A stretch of DNA of 64,000 nucleotides from Acidaminococcus sp050873445 (GCF_050873445.1 NZ_JBNMIU010000006.1:1-64000); one strand, 5' to 3'. Counted from the first letter of the stretch, positions 44,311 through 53,444 are shown. Notes: generated by a model from the letters alone, not told the origin. Made by a program: numbers and translations.

Positions 44311-45099
44311 ATGGCACATTATGCAAAACCTGACGAAATCCTGTATCATACCCAGCTGTCCCGCACCCGGCTCATGGGTGCAGATACAGCCCTGCTCCCC
44401 GGCGATCCGGGGCGGGTACGCAGTCTGGCTGAGGCCATGGGCCCCACGGTGGATCTGACCAGCCACCGGGAATATACCAGCTGTCTGACCCAGGTGCAGG
44501 ACAAACCCATCCTGGTGTGTTCCACCGGCATGGGCGGTCCCTCCACGGCCATCTGTCTGGAAGAATTGGCCCGCATGGGCATCAAACGGGTGATCCGGGT
44601 GGGCACGACCGGTTCCATCCAGGACAGCCTGGAACTGGGGGACGTGGTGATCATCAAGGCGGCGGTCCGGCTGGAAGGGACCAGCAGCCATTATGCCCCG
44701 CTGGAATTCCCGGCAGTGGCCGACTTCGAACTGACCCAGCTGCTGGAGTATGCGGCCCGGGTGGAGAACGTGCCCCATCAGGTGGGCATCTGCTGCAGTT
44801 CTGATACTTTCTGGCCTGGGCAGGAACGGTACGATAGCTTTACCGGCTATGTGCTCCGCCGGTTCCAGGGCAGCATGAAGGAATGGCAGCAGCTGGGGGT
44901 CACCAATTATGAAATGGAGACCGCAACCGTGTTCGTCACTGCCCAGGCTCTGGGTATGAAGGCCGCCAGCCTGTGCGGCGTGGTGGCCAAGCGGACAGAA
45001 GGAGAGAGCATCGCCCCGCCGGAAATCTACCGGCTGGCGGAACATCGGTTCCAGACCATCGTGAGACGTGCTTTGAACGAACTTTTGGCAAGGGAGTGA
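44311..45099 (+). CDS. udp: Uridine phosphorylase-like nucleoside phosphorylase
   Basis: 262 residues, NP-I family. LLPGDPGRV (phosphate binding, about 28), STGMGGPSTAICLEEL (about 70), VGTTGSI (about 95) and NYEMETAT (about 195) give the active site. It splits uridine or a related nucleoside with phosphate to a base and ribose-1-phosphate. It is followed six bases later by deoB, which turns (deoxy)ribose-1-phosphate into the 5-phosphate, so the two genes form a nucleoside salvage/catabolism unit. Confidence 0.9.
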   Translation: MAHYAKPDEILYHTQLSRTRLMGADTALLPGDPGRVRSLAEAMGPTVDLTSHREYTSCLTQVQDKPILVCSTGMGGPSTAICLEELARMGIKRVIRVGTTGSIQDSLELGDVVIIKAAVRLEGTSSHYAPLEFPAVADFELTQLLEYAARVENVPHQVGICCSSDTFWPGQERYDSFTGYVLRRFQGSMKEWQQLGVTNYEMETATVFVTAQALGMKAASLCGVVAKRTEGESIAPPEIYRLAEHRFQTIVRRALNELLARE

Positions 45100-45104
45100 A
45101 AATC

Positions 45105-46328
45105 ATGAAACGCGCAATCATCCTGATGTTGGATTCTTTTGGTATCGGAGGGGCGGAGGATGCCGCCCGTTTCGGTGATCAGGGGGCGGATACCCTGGGC
45201 CACATTGCCGGCTGGTTCGCCAGGGAAAAGGCCAAAGACCCGTCCCGGCACCTGCTGCACCTGCCCAACCTGGCCAAAATGGGGCTGGGGCTGGCGTCCA
45301 GGATGAGTACCGGCCATGTGCTGACGCCGTCCATCGGGGCTGCCGGGCCTCTGAAGGGGGCCTACAGCTACGCCCGGGAAATGAGTAGCGGCAAGGATAC
45401 CCTGAGCGGGCACTGGGAGCTTACCGGCGTTCCGGTGATGTTCGACTGGGGGTATTTTCCCAATCAGCCCCACTGTTTCCCGGAAGACATCATCCAGGGG
45501 CTGATCAGGGAAGGGAATCTGCCCGGAGTACTGGGAGAAAAACATGCCTCCGGTACGGTAATCATCCAGGAACTGGGAGAGGAGCATATGAAGACGGGGA
45601 AACCCATCGTCTATACTTCCGCTGATTCGGTGCTGCAGATTGCGGCCCACGAGCGGACCTTCGGCCTGGAGCGCCTGTATGGGCTGTGTGAAATCGCCTA
45701 CAGGCTGGTACAGCCCTACCATATCGCCCGGGTCATCGCCCGTCCCTTCGTCGGGGAAAAGGCCGGGGAATTCACCCGTACGGGCAACCGGCATGACTAT
45801 GCGGTACCGGCGCCGGAACCCACCCTGGTGGACGAGGTATATGAAAAGGCAGGCGGAGTGTATGCCGTCGGTAAGATTGCGGATATCTTCGCCCACCGGG
45901 GGATTACGAAAGCCTGGCATGCCACCGGGTTGGATGCCCTGTTCGACGCCACTCTGGAAGCCATGGACGAGGCCGGTGACCGGAGCCTGATCTTTACCAA
46001 CTTCGTAGATTTTGATTCCACTTACGGCCATCGCCGGGATGTGGAAGGATATGGGGAAGGACTCATGCGCATCGATCGGCGGCTGCCGGAGCTGATGGCG
46101 AAACTCCAGCCCGGCGATCTGGTGCTGGTGACGGCGGATCACGGGTGCGATCCCACCTGGAAGGGTACGGACCATACACGGGAGCACGTACCTGTGCTGT
46201 TCTTCGGTCCGGATGTGAAACCGGGAGCACTGCAGCCCATGGGAACCTATTCTGACGCCGGGCAGATCCTGGCCCGTCATCTGGGACTCAGCCTGAAGCG
46301 GGGAACCTGCCAGAAGGTGATCAAATGA
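45105..46328 (+). CDS. deoB: Phosphopentomutase
   Basis: 407 residues from ATG 45105, after AGGGAGTGAAAATC; the frame is open further upstream only within the previous gene. It is an alkaline-phosphatase-superfamily enzyme: LMLDSFGIGGAEDA (Asp metal ligand), SGKDTLSGHWEL (Thr nucleophile region), NFVDFDSTYGHRRD and VTADHGCDPTWKGTDHTRE (metal ligands). It interconverts pentose-1- and 5-phosphates. It works with the phosphorylase upstream. The stop overlaps the next gene as ATGA. Confidence 0.96.
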   Translation: MKRAIILMLDSFGIGGAEDAARFGDQGADTLGHIAGWFAREKAKDPSRHLLHLPNLAKMGLGLASRMSTGHVLTPSIGAAGPLKGAYSYAREMSSGKDTLSGHWELTGVPVMFDWGYFPNQPHCFPEDIIQGLIREGNLPGVLGEKHASGTVIIQELGEEHMKTGKPIVYTSADSVLQIAAHERTFGLERLYGLCEIAYRLVQPYHIARVIARPFVGEKAGEFTRTGNRHDYAVPAPEPTLVDEVYEKAGGVYAVGKIADIFAHRGITKAWHATGLDALFDATLEAMDEAGDRSLIFTNFVDFDSTYGHRRDVEGYGEGLMRIDRRLPELMAKLQPGDLVLVTADHGCDPTWKGTDHTREHVPVLFFGPDVKPGALQPMGTYSDAGQILARHLGLSLKRGTCQKVIK

Positions 46329-46957
46329 AAATATGGAAAAAATGGCTGATGCTGGTCTGCTGTCTGGTGGGCAGCCTGCTGATGGCGCTTCCGGTCCAGG
46401 CAGCGGAACAGGCGGCTGCCACCCGGACGCCGGGTGCAGCCGCTGCGGAAGATGATCTGCTGCACCGGAAGCAGATTGCCTTTGTGGTATATGACCGTAC
46501 CGGGAAAGCGACGGATTCCATGAAAGCGGTATGGAAACGCCAGGTGCGGCAGGCCTATCCCCGGGCCCGGTATGGATTCCTGCCCGATCCCCAGGCGGCA
46601 GAAGCGGCCAATGCTGTCCTGGGCCAGAGCGGCGATGTGGATGCCACGGTGATGGGCCGGATCGCCGACAGGGCAGGCGCCAGTGTGGTGGTCATCCTGG
46701 TGGTACGGAATATGGAGGAATACGATGTGGAACCCTTCTTCCTGACCCCCTGGGACGATGATGGCCCGGACACCTGTCTGCGGGTGATCACCGGGGCCGA
46801 TATGTATATGTACAGGAAAGACACGGGCAAGTTCCTGCAGAAAAAGCTGCGGAAAATCGAAACCAGGGACATCGCTCTGTCCGTCCATCCTCAGACCGAA
46901 ATCCAGTATGCGCTCAGCAACCTGGCCATGAAGATGGAGGGGAAAGAGCAGATTTAG
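46325..46957 (+). CDS. Exported protein of unknown function
   Basis: 210 residues. Signal peptide 1-27 (MKIWKKW, hydrophobic core, cleavage after VQA-A), then an Ala-rich linker and a globular domain with alternating strands and helices (QIAFVVYDRTGKATDSMKAV near 55, ASVVVILVVRNMEEYDVEPF near 120). The layout recalls small periplasmic proteins of the TolB-N/DUF-like alpha-beta type, but I do not recognise the family. It overlaps deoB by four bases, so it is co-transcribed with nucleoside salvage genes, without an obvious functional link. Confidence 0.7.
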   Translation: MKIWKKWLMLVCCLVGSLLMALPVQAAEQAAATRTPGAAAAEDDLLHRKQIAFVVYDRTGKATDSMKAVWKRQVRQAYPRARYGFLPDPQAAEAANAVLGQSGDVDATVMGRIADRAGASVVVILVVRNMEEYDVEPFFLTPWDDDGPDTCLRVITGADMYMYRKDTGKFLQKKLRKIETRDIALSVHPQTEIQYALSNLAMKMEGKEQI

Positions 46958-46975
46958 TCCAATCAGCAGCATTAC

Positions 46976-46989
46976 GTTGTTTTAACAAC
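46976..46989. promoter_or_regulatory. Palindrome upstream of hcp
   Basis: GTTGTT-TT-AACAAC, a dyad of 6-bp arms, lies 92 bases before hcp and just upstream of TTGACT and TATAAT-like elements (46993-46998, 47012-47017). FNR/CRP-type regulators such as HcpR often control hcp, but this is not their textbook site. Confidence 0.4.
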
Positions 46990-47080
46990 CGATTGACTTT
47001 CCTTTCTTGGCTATAATAAAGCCATCAAGTGAGAAACAAAACCTTTGCATAAAGTTTCTTGAAGAAAAGGGGAGTATACA

Positions 47081-48736
47081 ATGGAAAACAAGATGTTCTG
47101 CTATCAATGTCAGGAAACGGCTGGCTGCCGGGGCTGCACCGTGGCCGGGGTCTGTGGCAAGAAGCCGGAAGTGGCCGCCATGCAGGATCTGCTGGTCTAT
47201 GTGACCAGGGGCCTGTCCGCTGTGACCACTGCGCTGCGGGCTGCGGGCAGGAAAATCGACCGGAACGTGAACCATCTGGTGACCGTCAACCTGTTCACCA
47301 CCATCACCAACGCCAACTTCGATCGGGAAGCCATCGTCAGCCGGATCAGGGAAACCCTGAAAGTGAAGGCCGACCTGCTGACGCAGAGGGGAGATACCCA
47401 TGGCCTGCCGGAAGCGGCTCTGTGGAACGGCACGGAAGCAGGATTCGATGAGAAAGCCAGGACTGTGGGCGTGCTGGCTGCCCAAGACGAAGACATCCGT
47501 TCCCTGCGGGAACTGATTACCTATGGTCTGAAAGGGCTGGCTGCCTACAGCAGACATGCCAATGTCCTGGCCCAGGATGACGAAGAAGTGGATGCCTTCA
47601 TCCAGCGTGCTCTGGCTGCTACCCTGGATGATACCAGGTCCGTGGATGATCTGGTTGCCCTGACCCTGGAAACCGGCAAATACGGCGTACAGGGCATGGC
47701 TCTGCTGGATAAGGCCAATACCACGGCGTATGGCAACCCTGAAATCACCACTGTGGATATCGGCGTGCGCAAAAATCCGGGCATCCTGATTTCCGGCCAC
47801 GACCTGAAAGACCTGGAAATGCTGCTGGATCAGACCCAGGGTACCGGCGTGGATGTCTACACCCATTCCGAAATGCTGCCGGCCCATTACTATCCTTTCT
47901 TCAAGAAATACAGGAACTTCGCCGGCAACTATGGGAATGCCTGGTGGAAACAGAAGGAAGAATTCGAAAGCTTTCACGGGCCGATCCTGATGACCACCAA
48001 CTGTATCGTCCCTCCGAAAGACAGCTATAGGGGCCGTCTGTGGACCACCGGTGCTGCCGGTTATCCTGGCTGCAGCCATGTGGAAGCGGACGAAAACGGC
48101 CACAAGGATTTCAGCGCCCTGATCGAACAGGCCAGGAACTGTCCGGCTCCTGCCGAAATCGAAACCGGGACCATCGTGGGTGGTTTTGCCCATGCACAGG
48201 TCTTTGCCCTGGCTGACAAGGTGGTTGATGCTGTGAAATCCGGTGCCATCCGGAAGTTTGTGGTCATGGCCGGCTGTGACGGCCGTATGAAGAGCCGCGG
48301 ATACTATACCGAATTCGCCAAGGCTCTGCCCAGGGATACCGTCATCCTGACTGCCGGCTGCGCCAAATACAAATACAACAAGCTGAATCTGGGGGACATC
48401 GGCGGAATTCCCCGTGTCCTGGATGCCGGTCAGTGCAATGACTCCTATTCCCTGGTCCTGATTGCCCTGAAGCTGAAGGAAATCTTCGGTTTGAAGGATA
48501 TCAACGATCTGCCCCTGGTCTTCAACATTGCCTGGTACGAGCAGAAGGCTGTCATCGTCCTGCTGGCCCTGCTGTATCTGGGCGTGAAGGACATTCATCT
48601 GGGACCCACCCTGCCGGCTTTCCTGAGCCCCAACGTGGCCGGCGTACTGGTAAAGGAATTCGGCATCGCCGGGATCGGCACTGTGGAAGACGACATCAAA
48701 CAGTTCTTCGGTTCCTGTGATAACCGAACCGCATGA
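47081..48736 (+). CDS. hcp: Hydroxylamine reductase (hybrid-cluster protein), class I
   Basis: 551 residues. N-terminal Cys7, 10, 19 and 25 (CYQC...CTVAGVC) give the C-x2-C-x8-C-x5-C cluster site typical of strict anaerobes. Cluster ligands downstream include GYPGCSH, MAGCDGR and TAGCAKYKYN. Hcp reduces hydroxylamine to ammonia and is now considered mainly a nitric oxide reductase under nitrosative stress. The start is ATG 47081 after AAAGGGGAG. No hcr gene is present, as is usual for this class. It stands alone, ended by a strong terminator. Confidence 0.97.
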   Translation: MENKMFCYQCQETAGCRGCTVAGVCGKKPEVAAMQDLLVYVTRGLSAVTTALRAAGRKIDRNVNHLVTVNLFTTITNANFDREAIVSRIRETLKVKADLLTQRGDTHGLPEAALWNGTEAGFDEKARTVGVLAAQDEDIRSLRELITYGLKGLAAYSRHANVLAQDDEEVDAFIQRALAATLDDTRSVDDLVALTLETGKYGVQGMALLDKANTTAYGNPEITTVDIGVRKNPGILISGHDLKDLEMLLDQTQGTGVDVYTHSEMLPAHYYPFFKKYRNFAGNYGNAWWKQKEEFESFHGPILMTTNCIVPPKDSYRGRLWTTGAAGYPGCSHVEADENGHKDFSALIEQARNCPAPAEIETGTIVGGFAHAQVFALADKVVDAVKSGAIRKFVVMAGCDGRMKSRGYYTEFAKALPRDTVILTAGCAKYKYNKLNLGDIGGIPRVLDAGQCNDSYSLVLIALKLKEIFGLKDINDLPLVFNIAWYEQKAVIVLLALLYLGVKDIHLGPTLPAFLSPNVAGVLVKEFGIAGIGTVEDDIKQFFGSCDNRTA

Positions 48737-48749
48737 TAAAAACTGGATA

Positions 48750-48793
48750 AAAAAATGGAGTGTGAAAAAATGCTTTTTCACACTCCATTTTTG
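48750..48793. terminator. Bidirectional terminator after hcp
   Basis: A perfect 19-bp inverted repeat (48751-48769/48774-48792) with A- and T-runs at both ends, between convergent genes. Confidence 0.95.
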
Positions 48794-48803
48794 TCGTCTG
48801 GAA

Positions 48804-49640
48804 TCAGTCTTCCACCACTTCCTGGATCCATTCCCCCATGGTCCGGATCAGCGCCAGACGGGCGTTGTCCAGGCCGTGGTTGGTATCCAGCAGAACTTTT
48901 TTGTGATGGCTCCGGGTGGGCAGGGCTTCCAGCTCCTTCCACAGGGGTTCGATCATCCAGTGGGGAGGAGCCACCGTATCCCGGCGTCCGCCGATCAGCA
49001 GCAAGTTCCGGTCCTGGAACCGGTGGGCATTGGCGGTAAAGCTCCACTGGCTGGCATGCTGTATACTGTCCTGCCACAGATCCTCGAAACGTCCCACGTG
49101 GAGCACGGAAGCAGCTTCCTGAAAACAGGATTTCAGGTCCTGGTGGGGGATGTGTTCCAGTCCGGCCTGGTGGTCATAGGGACAGAAAGCGATGACGCCC
49201 CGCAGGAAGGGCAGGCGGCGGGCAGCATTCAGCACTGTATTGCCTCCGTTGGAATGGCCGGCCAGGAAGATGTTTTTCGTGTCGATGTCATAGGCTTTGG
49301 CCACCTCTTCCCGGGCCCAGTGGGCCAGGGCAACGGCGTCTCCGATGCAGTGGGAGAAGGAGTAGATCCCTTCGCTGCCCCAGGCACCCCGGTGGTAGGG
49401 CCGGATCACCACGCAGCCCATGCGGCGCAGGCACTGGGCCACATCATCATTGTTGTTGGTGCCGGGGATGCCATGGCACAAGATCACTGTGGGATGGGGC
49501 CCTTCATAGACTCCGGCAGGCAGGTAGATTTCACCCAGGATCCTGTCGCCGTCGATGGGCAGGTCCAGTTCCAGGGAATCGGGCAGCGCAGCATGATTCA
49601 GTTCTGGTTCTTCCAGCAGATAGCGGGCATCAATTTTCAT
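48804..49640 (-). CDS. Alpha/beta hydrolase (dienelactone hydrolase/acylpeptidase-like)
   Basis: 278 residues, no signal peptide. The oxyanion segment is VILCHGIPG (about 51), the nucleophile elbow GHSNGG (about 128), the acid GRRDTVAP (about 217), and the His in TNHGL (about 252). It is a cytosolic serine hydrolase; the true substrate is unknown. It overlaps the end of the symporter gene by 11 bases, so it is co-transcribed with it and might act on a compound that is taken up. Confidence 0.85.
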   Translation of the reverse strand: MKIDARYLLEEPELNHAALPDSLELDLPIDGDRILGEIYLPAGVYEGPHPTVILCHGIPGTNNNDDVAQCLRRMGCVVIRPYHRGAWGSEGIYSFSHCIGDAVALAHWAREEVAKAYDIDTKNIFLAGHSNGGNTVLNAARRLPFLRGVIAFCPYDHQAGLEHIPHQDLKSCFQEAASVLHVGRFEDLWQDSIQHASQWSFTANAHRFQDRNLLLIGGRRDTVAPPHWMIEPLWKELEALPTRSHHKKVLLDTNHGLDNARLALIRTMGEWIQEVVED

Positions 49641-50919
49641 GGACGAAGGTTTCCTTTCCGTTCATATTTCCGTTGAGATTCTTCTTATACCAGTCTTTGC
49701 CGTAGAAAATACGGCTGATCATCATGGATACCACGGTGTCACCGCAGGAGTTCAGCAGGGTGCACCCGGGGTCGAACAGTTCGATGACCATCAGTAGGAT
49801 GGGAAAGGCGCTTTCCGGCAGGTGGAACACAGAAACAATCATTGTTTCACCGGCAGCACCGCCGCCGGGTACGGAGGAGGTGGCAACGGATGCGCATACG
49901 CCCAGGAACAGGGCCAGGATGAAATCGAAGCCTGCCAGAGGATGTCCGAACAGAGCAGTGGCCAGCACTTCAGAGTACACCACGGCGATGCAGGCACCAT
50001 CCATATGGCAGGTGGCCCCCATGGAAACTACTACCGAAGAGATTTCCCGGGGTACGCCCAGCTTGTCGCAGGCTTCCATCTGCAGGGGGATGGTGGCGGC
50101 GGAGGAGCGGGTGCCCAGGGCGGTCAGGGCCGGAGCCAGGATCAGCCTGAAATAATTCCGGATGCCCCAGGAACCGGCTGCCAGCCAGGCATAGAAACCC
50201 AGGAATACGAAAAAGTACACGAATACCACCGCATAGAATACGGCCATGGCACTGCCGTAAGTCTTCAGCAGATCCACCCCGTAGGTACCAGTCAGATCGG
50301 CGAAGTAGGCACCCAGGCCGATAGGGGCGGCTTTCATGAGTACGGCCACCATCTTGTAGCAGACCAGGCTCATAGCGTTCATCCAATCCACGACCGGTTT
50401 GGCCGGTTCACCGATCATGGAAACGCAGATGCCGAAGAAGATGGTCAGGATGATCAGGGGCAGCACATGGAACCGGGAAATGAGCTGCGGCAGATCACCC
50501 ACCGTCAGGGTGTTGACAATCTGGTCCGCAATGGTCACCGGCTTGCCGGCAGCGGTACTTGCTGTGGCTGTGGGTACACTGAAGGAGGTGGGCACTCCGG
50601 TGAAGTGGGTTACCAGCAGGATCAGGCAGCCGGAAATGACAGCCGTGATGATGAAGATGATCAAGGTGTAGCCGATCATTTTCCCCACCTTGCCCGTATC
50701 TTTCGTGTTGGCGATGGAACCGGCGATGGAGAAGAAAATCAGCGGAACGATGAGGCAGAATAATAAGTTCAGGAAAATCTGGCCGATGGGCTTCAGAAAT
50801 GCGGCTTTGGGCCCCAGCTGCAGTCCCAGGATGGCGCCCAGGACGCAGAACGTGATCAGGATGATGGGATCCCGGTAGTTGGCCAGTGTGGACCGGGATT
50901 TGCCGTTTGCGGCTGTCAT
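49630..50919 (-). CDS. Dicarboxylate/amino-acid:cation symporter (DAACS family)
   Basis: 429 residues, about eight membrane helices and two re-entrant loops. Family segments include LNLLFCLIVPLIFFSIAGSI, ALTALGTRSSAATIPLQ (first hairpin loop, serine-rich), CHMDGACIAVVYSEV and the second loop SVPGGGAAGETM. DAACS carriers take glutamate, aspartate, serine or C4-dicarboxylates with sodium or protons. In an amino-acid fermenter, uptake of a glutamate-like substrate is plausible. Its promoter and Shine-Dalgarno (AAGGGGGAG) are clear. Confidence 0.92.
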   Translation of the reverse strand: MTAANGKSRSTLANYRDPIILITFCVLGAILGLQLGPKAAFLKPIGQIFLNLLFCLIVPLIFFSIAGSIANTKDTGKVGKMIGYTLIIFIITAVISGCLILLVTHFTGVPTSFSVPTATASTAAGKPVTIADQIVNTLTVGDLPQLISRFHVLPLIILTIFFGICVSMIGEPAKPVVDWMNAMSLVCYKMVAVLMKAAPIGLGAYFADLTGTYGVDLLKTYGSAMAVFYAVVFVYFFVFLGFYAWLAAGSWGIRNYFRLILAPALTALGTRSSAATIPLQMEACDKLGVPREISSVVVSMGATCHMDGACIAVVYSEVLATALFGHPLAGFDFILALFLGVCASVATSSVPGGGAAGETMIVSVFHLPESAFPILLMVIELFDPGCTLLNSCGDTVVSMMISRIFYGKDWYKKNLNGNMNGKETFVHEN

Positions 50920-50960
50920 ACAAACTCCCCCTTGTGAAAAAAATATGAAGATATGAGCAA

Positions 50961-50989
50961 ATTATAGAACTTTACTAGGATAAATTCAA
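50961..50989 (-). promoter_or_regulatory. Promoter of the symporter-hydrolase operon
   Basis: On the minus strand: TTGAAT (50989-50984), 17 bp, TATAAT (50966-50961). The leader is about 35 bases. Confidence 0.8.
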
Positions 50990-51069
50990 GAATCTGTGAG
51001 AGATTGTACCATCTGGGTTCTTTGCCATCTGTATTCCTGGAAACAGAGAAAAAAATAAGAAACTATTTA

Positions 51070-51099
51070 CGTTAACCTTGTAACAAAAAGAGTTGAACG
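51070..51099. promoter_or_regulatory. BirA-box-like dyad upstream of the MaoC-bioY operon
   Basis: CGTTAACC (51070-51077), 14 bp, GTTGAACG (51092-51099): 6 of 8 positions are complementary. BirA operators have a GTTAACC-type half-site, 14-16 bp and its complement. The bases after it hold a GATACT/TATAAT -10 region. Confidence 0.45.
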
Positions 51100-51130
51100 A
51101 AAATAAAAAATCTGATACTCTATAATCATT

Positions 51131-51967
51131 ATGAAAGAAAACATGGATGGTTACATCAGGGGCCTGGGGGCGTTCCAGGGTCCCGCCTATGACAACAGCT
51201 ATATTGGTCGGCTCCATTACCGGCGGAGCCGTCCGGCAGGACCGGACACCCGGTTCACGGCCCGGTGCCTGCGGCAGCGGAAGAACTATCAGCAGCTGCT
51301 GGTGGAAGGCTGGGAGCAGGGGAACCGGGTGGGATGGCTCCAGGCGGAGCTGCTCTTTTTTGACCAGAAGGTAAACCATGGTAAAGAAATAGGTTTACAA
51401 AAACAGGCGGAGAGCAGTCTGGAAGGCTTCCGGCCCTGGCGCTGCTTTTCGGCAGAAGAGCTGCAGGCCTTTGCCCGGGCCACCGGTGACACCAATCCCA
51501 TCCACCTGGGAGAAGAGCCGGTGGTCCAGGGGCTGTTATTGTGGCGGAGCCTGTTCGAGAAGCTGGGAGAGCCGGAACGGTTCCATATGGCTTTCCATGT
51601 TCCCGTCCATGCGGGAGAAACCATCTGTATCAGGGAGGAAGAAATCAATGAGCGAAATGAGAGAGAATTTGCATCCATCTGCGGCCGCAGTGACCGGCCA
51701 GCGGGAACAGGTACGGGTGATGACGGCCAGCGCCGTCTGTGTCGCGCTGCTGGCCGTTTCGGCGTATATTTCTTTTCCGCTGCCTTTTACACCGGCCATG
51801 GTGACCGCACTGACCATCATGGTGAATCTGGTGGCCTTTCTCATGAAACCAAAGCAGGCCGGGATCATCCTGGGCATCTACCTGCTGCTGGGGGCTGTAG
51901 GGGTGCCGGTGTTCGTGGGCGGTACCTCGGGGATGATCAAACTGATCGGGCCCACCGGGGGCTTTAA
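51131..51967 (+). CDS. MaoC-like hydratase (hot-dog fold); reading frame runs on through bioY
   Basis: The frame opens at ATG 51131 and ends at 51967 (278 residues). The N-terminal part (1-90) has the size of a first hot-dog half. Residues about 100-170 are MaoC-like: FSAEELQAFARATGDTNPIH with the family's Asp and His of R-specific enoyl-CoA hydratases, then VQGLLLWRSLFEKLG and HVPVHAGETICI. From about residue 173 on, the frame overlaps bioY (ATG 51648) by 320 bases; that part is R/G-rich and looks like an out-of-frame translation. Either the natural end is lost by frameshift near 51650-51690, or the overlap is real. It is the first gene of a unit with bioY, a thiolase and an acyl-CoA ligase. 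Confidence 0.6.
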   Translation: MKENMDGYIRGLGAFQGPAYDNSYIGRLHYRRSRPAGPDTRFTARCLRQRKNYQQLLVEGWEQGNRVGWLQAELLFFDQKVNHGKEIGLQKQAESSLEGFRPWRCFSAEELQAFARATGDTNPIHLGEEPVVQGLLLWRSLFEKLGEPERFHMAFHVPVHAGETICIREEEINERNEREFASICGRSDRPAGTGTGDDGQRRLCRAAGRFGVYFFSAAFYTGHGDRTDHHGESGGLSHETKAGRDHPGHLPAAGGCRGAGVRGRYLGDDQTDRAHRGL

Positions 51968-52226
51968 CCTGGGCTTTCTGGCGGCGGCCGTTGCCATGAG
52001 TGCTGTGAGGGGTAATACCCGATCCTTCCGGAAACTGGTAGCCATCGGCATTTGCGTGGGCATGCCCATCATCTATATCGGCGGCTGCATCAGCATGTAT
52101 GCTGTCGCCAAAGTGGGCGTGTGGAAGACTCTGGTCATGGCCGTATTCCCCTTCCTGATCGGGGATACCCTGAAGGTGGTACTGGCTGCTTTCCTGGCCA
52201 ACCGGATGCAGCGCTATGGCTTCTGA
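51648..52226 (+). CDS. bioY: Biotin transporter S-component BioY
   Basis: 192 residues from ATG 51648, six bases after GGGAGGAAG. Six membrane helices. VRVMTASAVCVALLAVSAYI, QAGIILGIYLLLGAVGVPVF, GPTGGFNLGF and KLVAIGICVGMPIIYIGG match BioY, including the GPTGG(F/Y) motif of the biotin site. It imports biotin alone or with the EcfA1A2T module. It sits between a hydratase and a thiolase and overlaps both. Confidence 0.93.
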   Translation: MSEMRENLHPSAAAVTGQREQVRVMTASAVCVALLAVSAYISFPLPFTPAMVTALTIMVNLVAFLMKPKQAGIILGIYLLLGAVGVPVFVGGTSGMIKLIGPTGGFNLGFLAAAVAMSAVRGNTRSFRKLVAIGICVGMPIIYIGGCISMYAVAKVGVWKTLVMAVFPFLIGDTLKVVLAAFLANRMQRYGF

Positions 52227-53442
52227 GCAAAATGACCGGGAGGTCTACCTGGTGGGCGGACTGCGCACCCATCTGGGCCTGGTGAATGGCATATTCAAAG
52301 AAATTCCGCCGGAGCGACTGGGCGCTGCCCTGCTCCGGCAGTTTTGCATCCGGGTGCCCCAGGCCCGGCAGGCCCAGCTGATCATTGGCGGCAATGCGGT
52401 GGGCAGCGGGGGCAACCTGACCCGGCTGCTGGCCCTGGAAGCGGGGATCCCGGCAGCTGTGCCTGCGCTTACCGTGGATATGCAGTGTGCTTCGGCCCTG
52501 GCGGCTCTTTCCCTGGGGTATGGACAGATCCGCAGCGGTCTGCTGGAAGTGGTGCTGGCAGGCGGCGTGGAATCGTCTTCCATGCAGCCCCGCCGGGTGT
52601 ACCAGCCCTGGGATGAACGGTATACGCCGGAAGGTTTTATGACGGCCCAGTTCTCACCGGATACCAATAGTTCCCGGGCTATGCTGGAAGGGGCGGAGCG
52701 GACGGCCCAGGTATATCAGGTGTCCCGGGCAGAGATGGACCGGTGGGCGGTACGCAGCCATCGGAAGGCAGCAGAGGCATGGAAAAGCGGTGCGCTGGAT
52801 CCCTATGTGGTGAGCCTATTCGGCAGCACCCGGGACGAAAGCATCCGGAACCGGATGAACGAAAAACTGGCCCGGCGGATGCCTGCCCTGTTCCGGCCGG
52901 AAGAGGTGGAAGGGCTGCTGACTCCGGAAGAACGACGAAAAGCCGGAGACGGTACGCCTACCCTGACGGCGGCCAATGCCTGCCTGACCCAGGATGGGGC
53001 GGCGTTCCTGCTGCTGTGTTCCGGATGGCAGCTGGAACAGTGGAAACGGGAAGGCCGGACCGTTCAACCCCTTGCCAGGATCGGCCATGTGACCACATCC
53101 GGGGCAGATCCCCGGTTCAGCCCGCTGGGCGCTCTGGAAGTGGGGGAGAAGGCCCTGCGGGAAGCAGGGCTTGCCTATGGAGATGTAGATGACTTCGAAT
53201 ACAATGAAGCCTTTGCCGTGATTTCAGCCCTGTTTGCCCGGCAGCATCCGGACTGTGTGGAGCGTTACCTGCCTCTGGGAGGGGCACTGGCCTATGGGCA
53301 TCCTTACGGCTGCAGCGGTGCCGTACTGGTGCTCCACGCCCTGGCAGCTTTGAAGCAGAAGGGCGGCAAACGGGCCTTGTGCGCCATCGCCGGGGCTGGG
53401 GGGACAGGAGCCGCAGTGATCTTGGAAACGATAGGAGAATGA
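52216..53442 (+). CDS. Thiolase (acetyl-CoA acyltransferase-like, YhfS-like)
   Basis: 408 residues, overlapping bioY by 11 bases. The acyl-accepting Cys lies in VDMQCASALAALSLG (about 91); NEAFA is at about 334, the catalytic His in ALAYGHPYGCSGA (about 360), and the second Cys region in LCAIAGAGGTGAA, longer by about two residues than the usual CxGGGxG. All catalytic elements are present. It would condense or cleave acyl-CoAs. In Bacillus, yhfS (thiolase), yhfT (ligase) and yhfU (bioY) form a BirA-controlled operon of unproven chemistry, and this gene order matches. Confidence 0.85.
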   Translation: MASEQNDREVYLVGGLRTHLGLVNGIFKEIPPERLGAALLRQFCIRVPQARQAQLIIGGNAVGSGGNLTRLLALEAGIPAAVPALTVDMQCASALAALSLGYGQIRSGLLEVVLAGGVESSSMQPRRVYQPWDERYTPEGFMTAQFSPDTNSSRAMLEGAERTAQVYQVSRAEMDRWAVRSHRKAAEAWKSGALDPYVVSLFGSTRDESIRNRMNEKLARRMPALFRPEEVEGLLTPEERRKAGDGTPTLTAANACLTQDGAAFLLLCSGWQLEQWKREGRTVQPLARIGHVTTSGADPRFSPLGALEVGEKALREAGLAYGDVDDFEYNEAFAVISALFARQHPDCVERYLPLGGALAYGHPYGCSGAVLVLHALAALKQKGGKRALCAIAGAGGTGAAVILETIGE

Positions 53443-53444
53443 AA

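Noticed and set aside
44973..45104. Extended N-terminus for phosphopentomutase
   Set aside because: The extra frame lies inside the phosphorylase gene; the normal start with good Shine-Dalgarno is at 45105.
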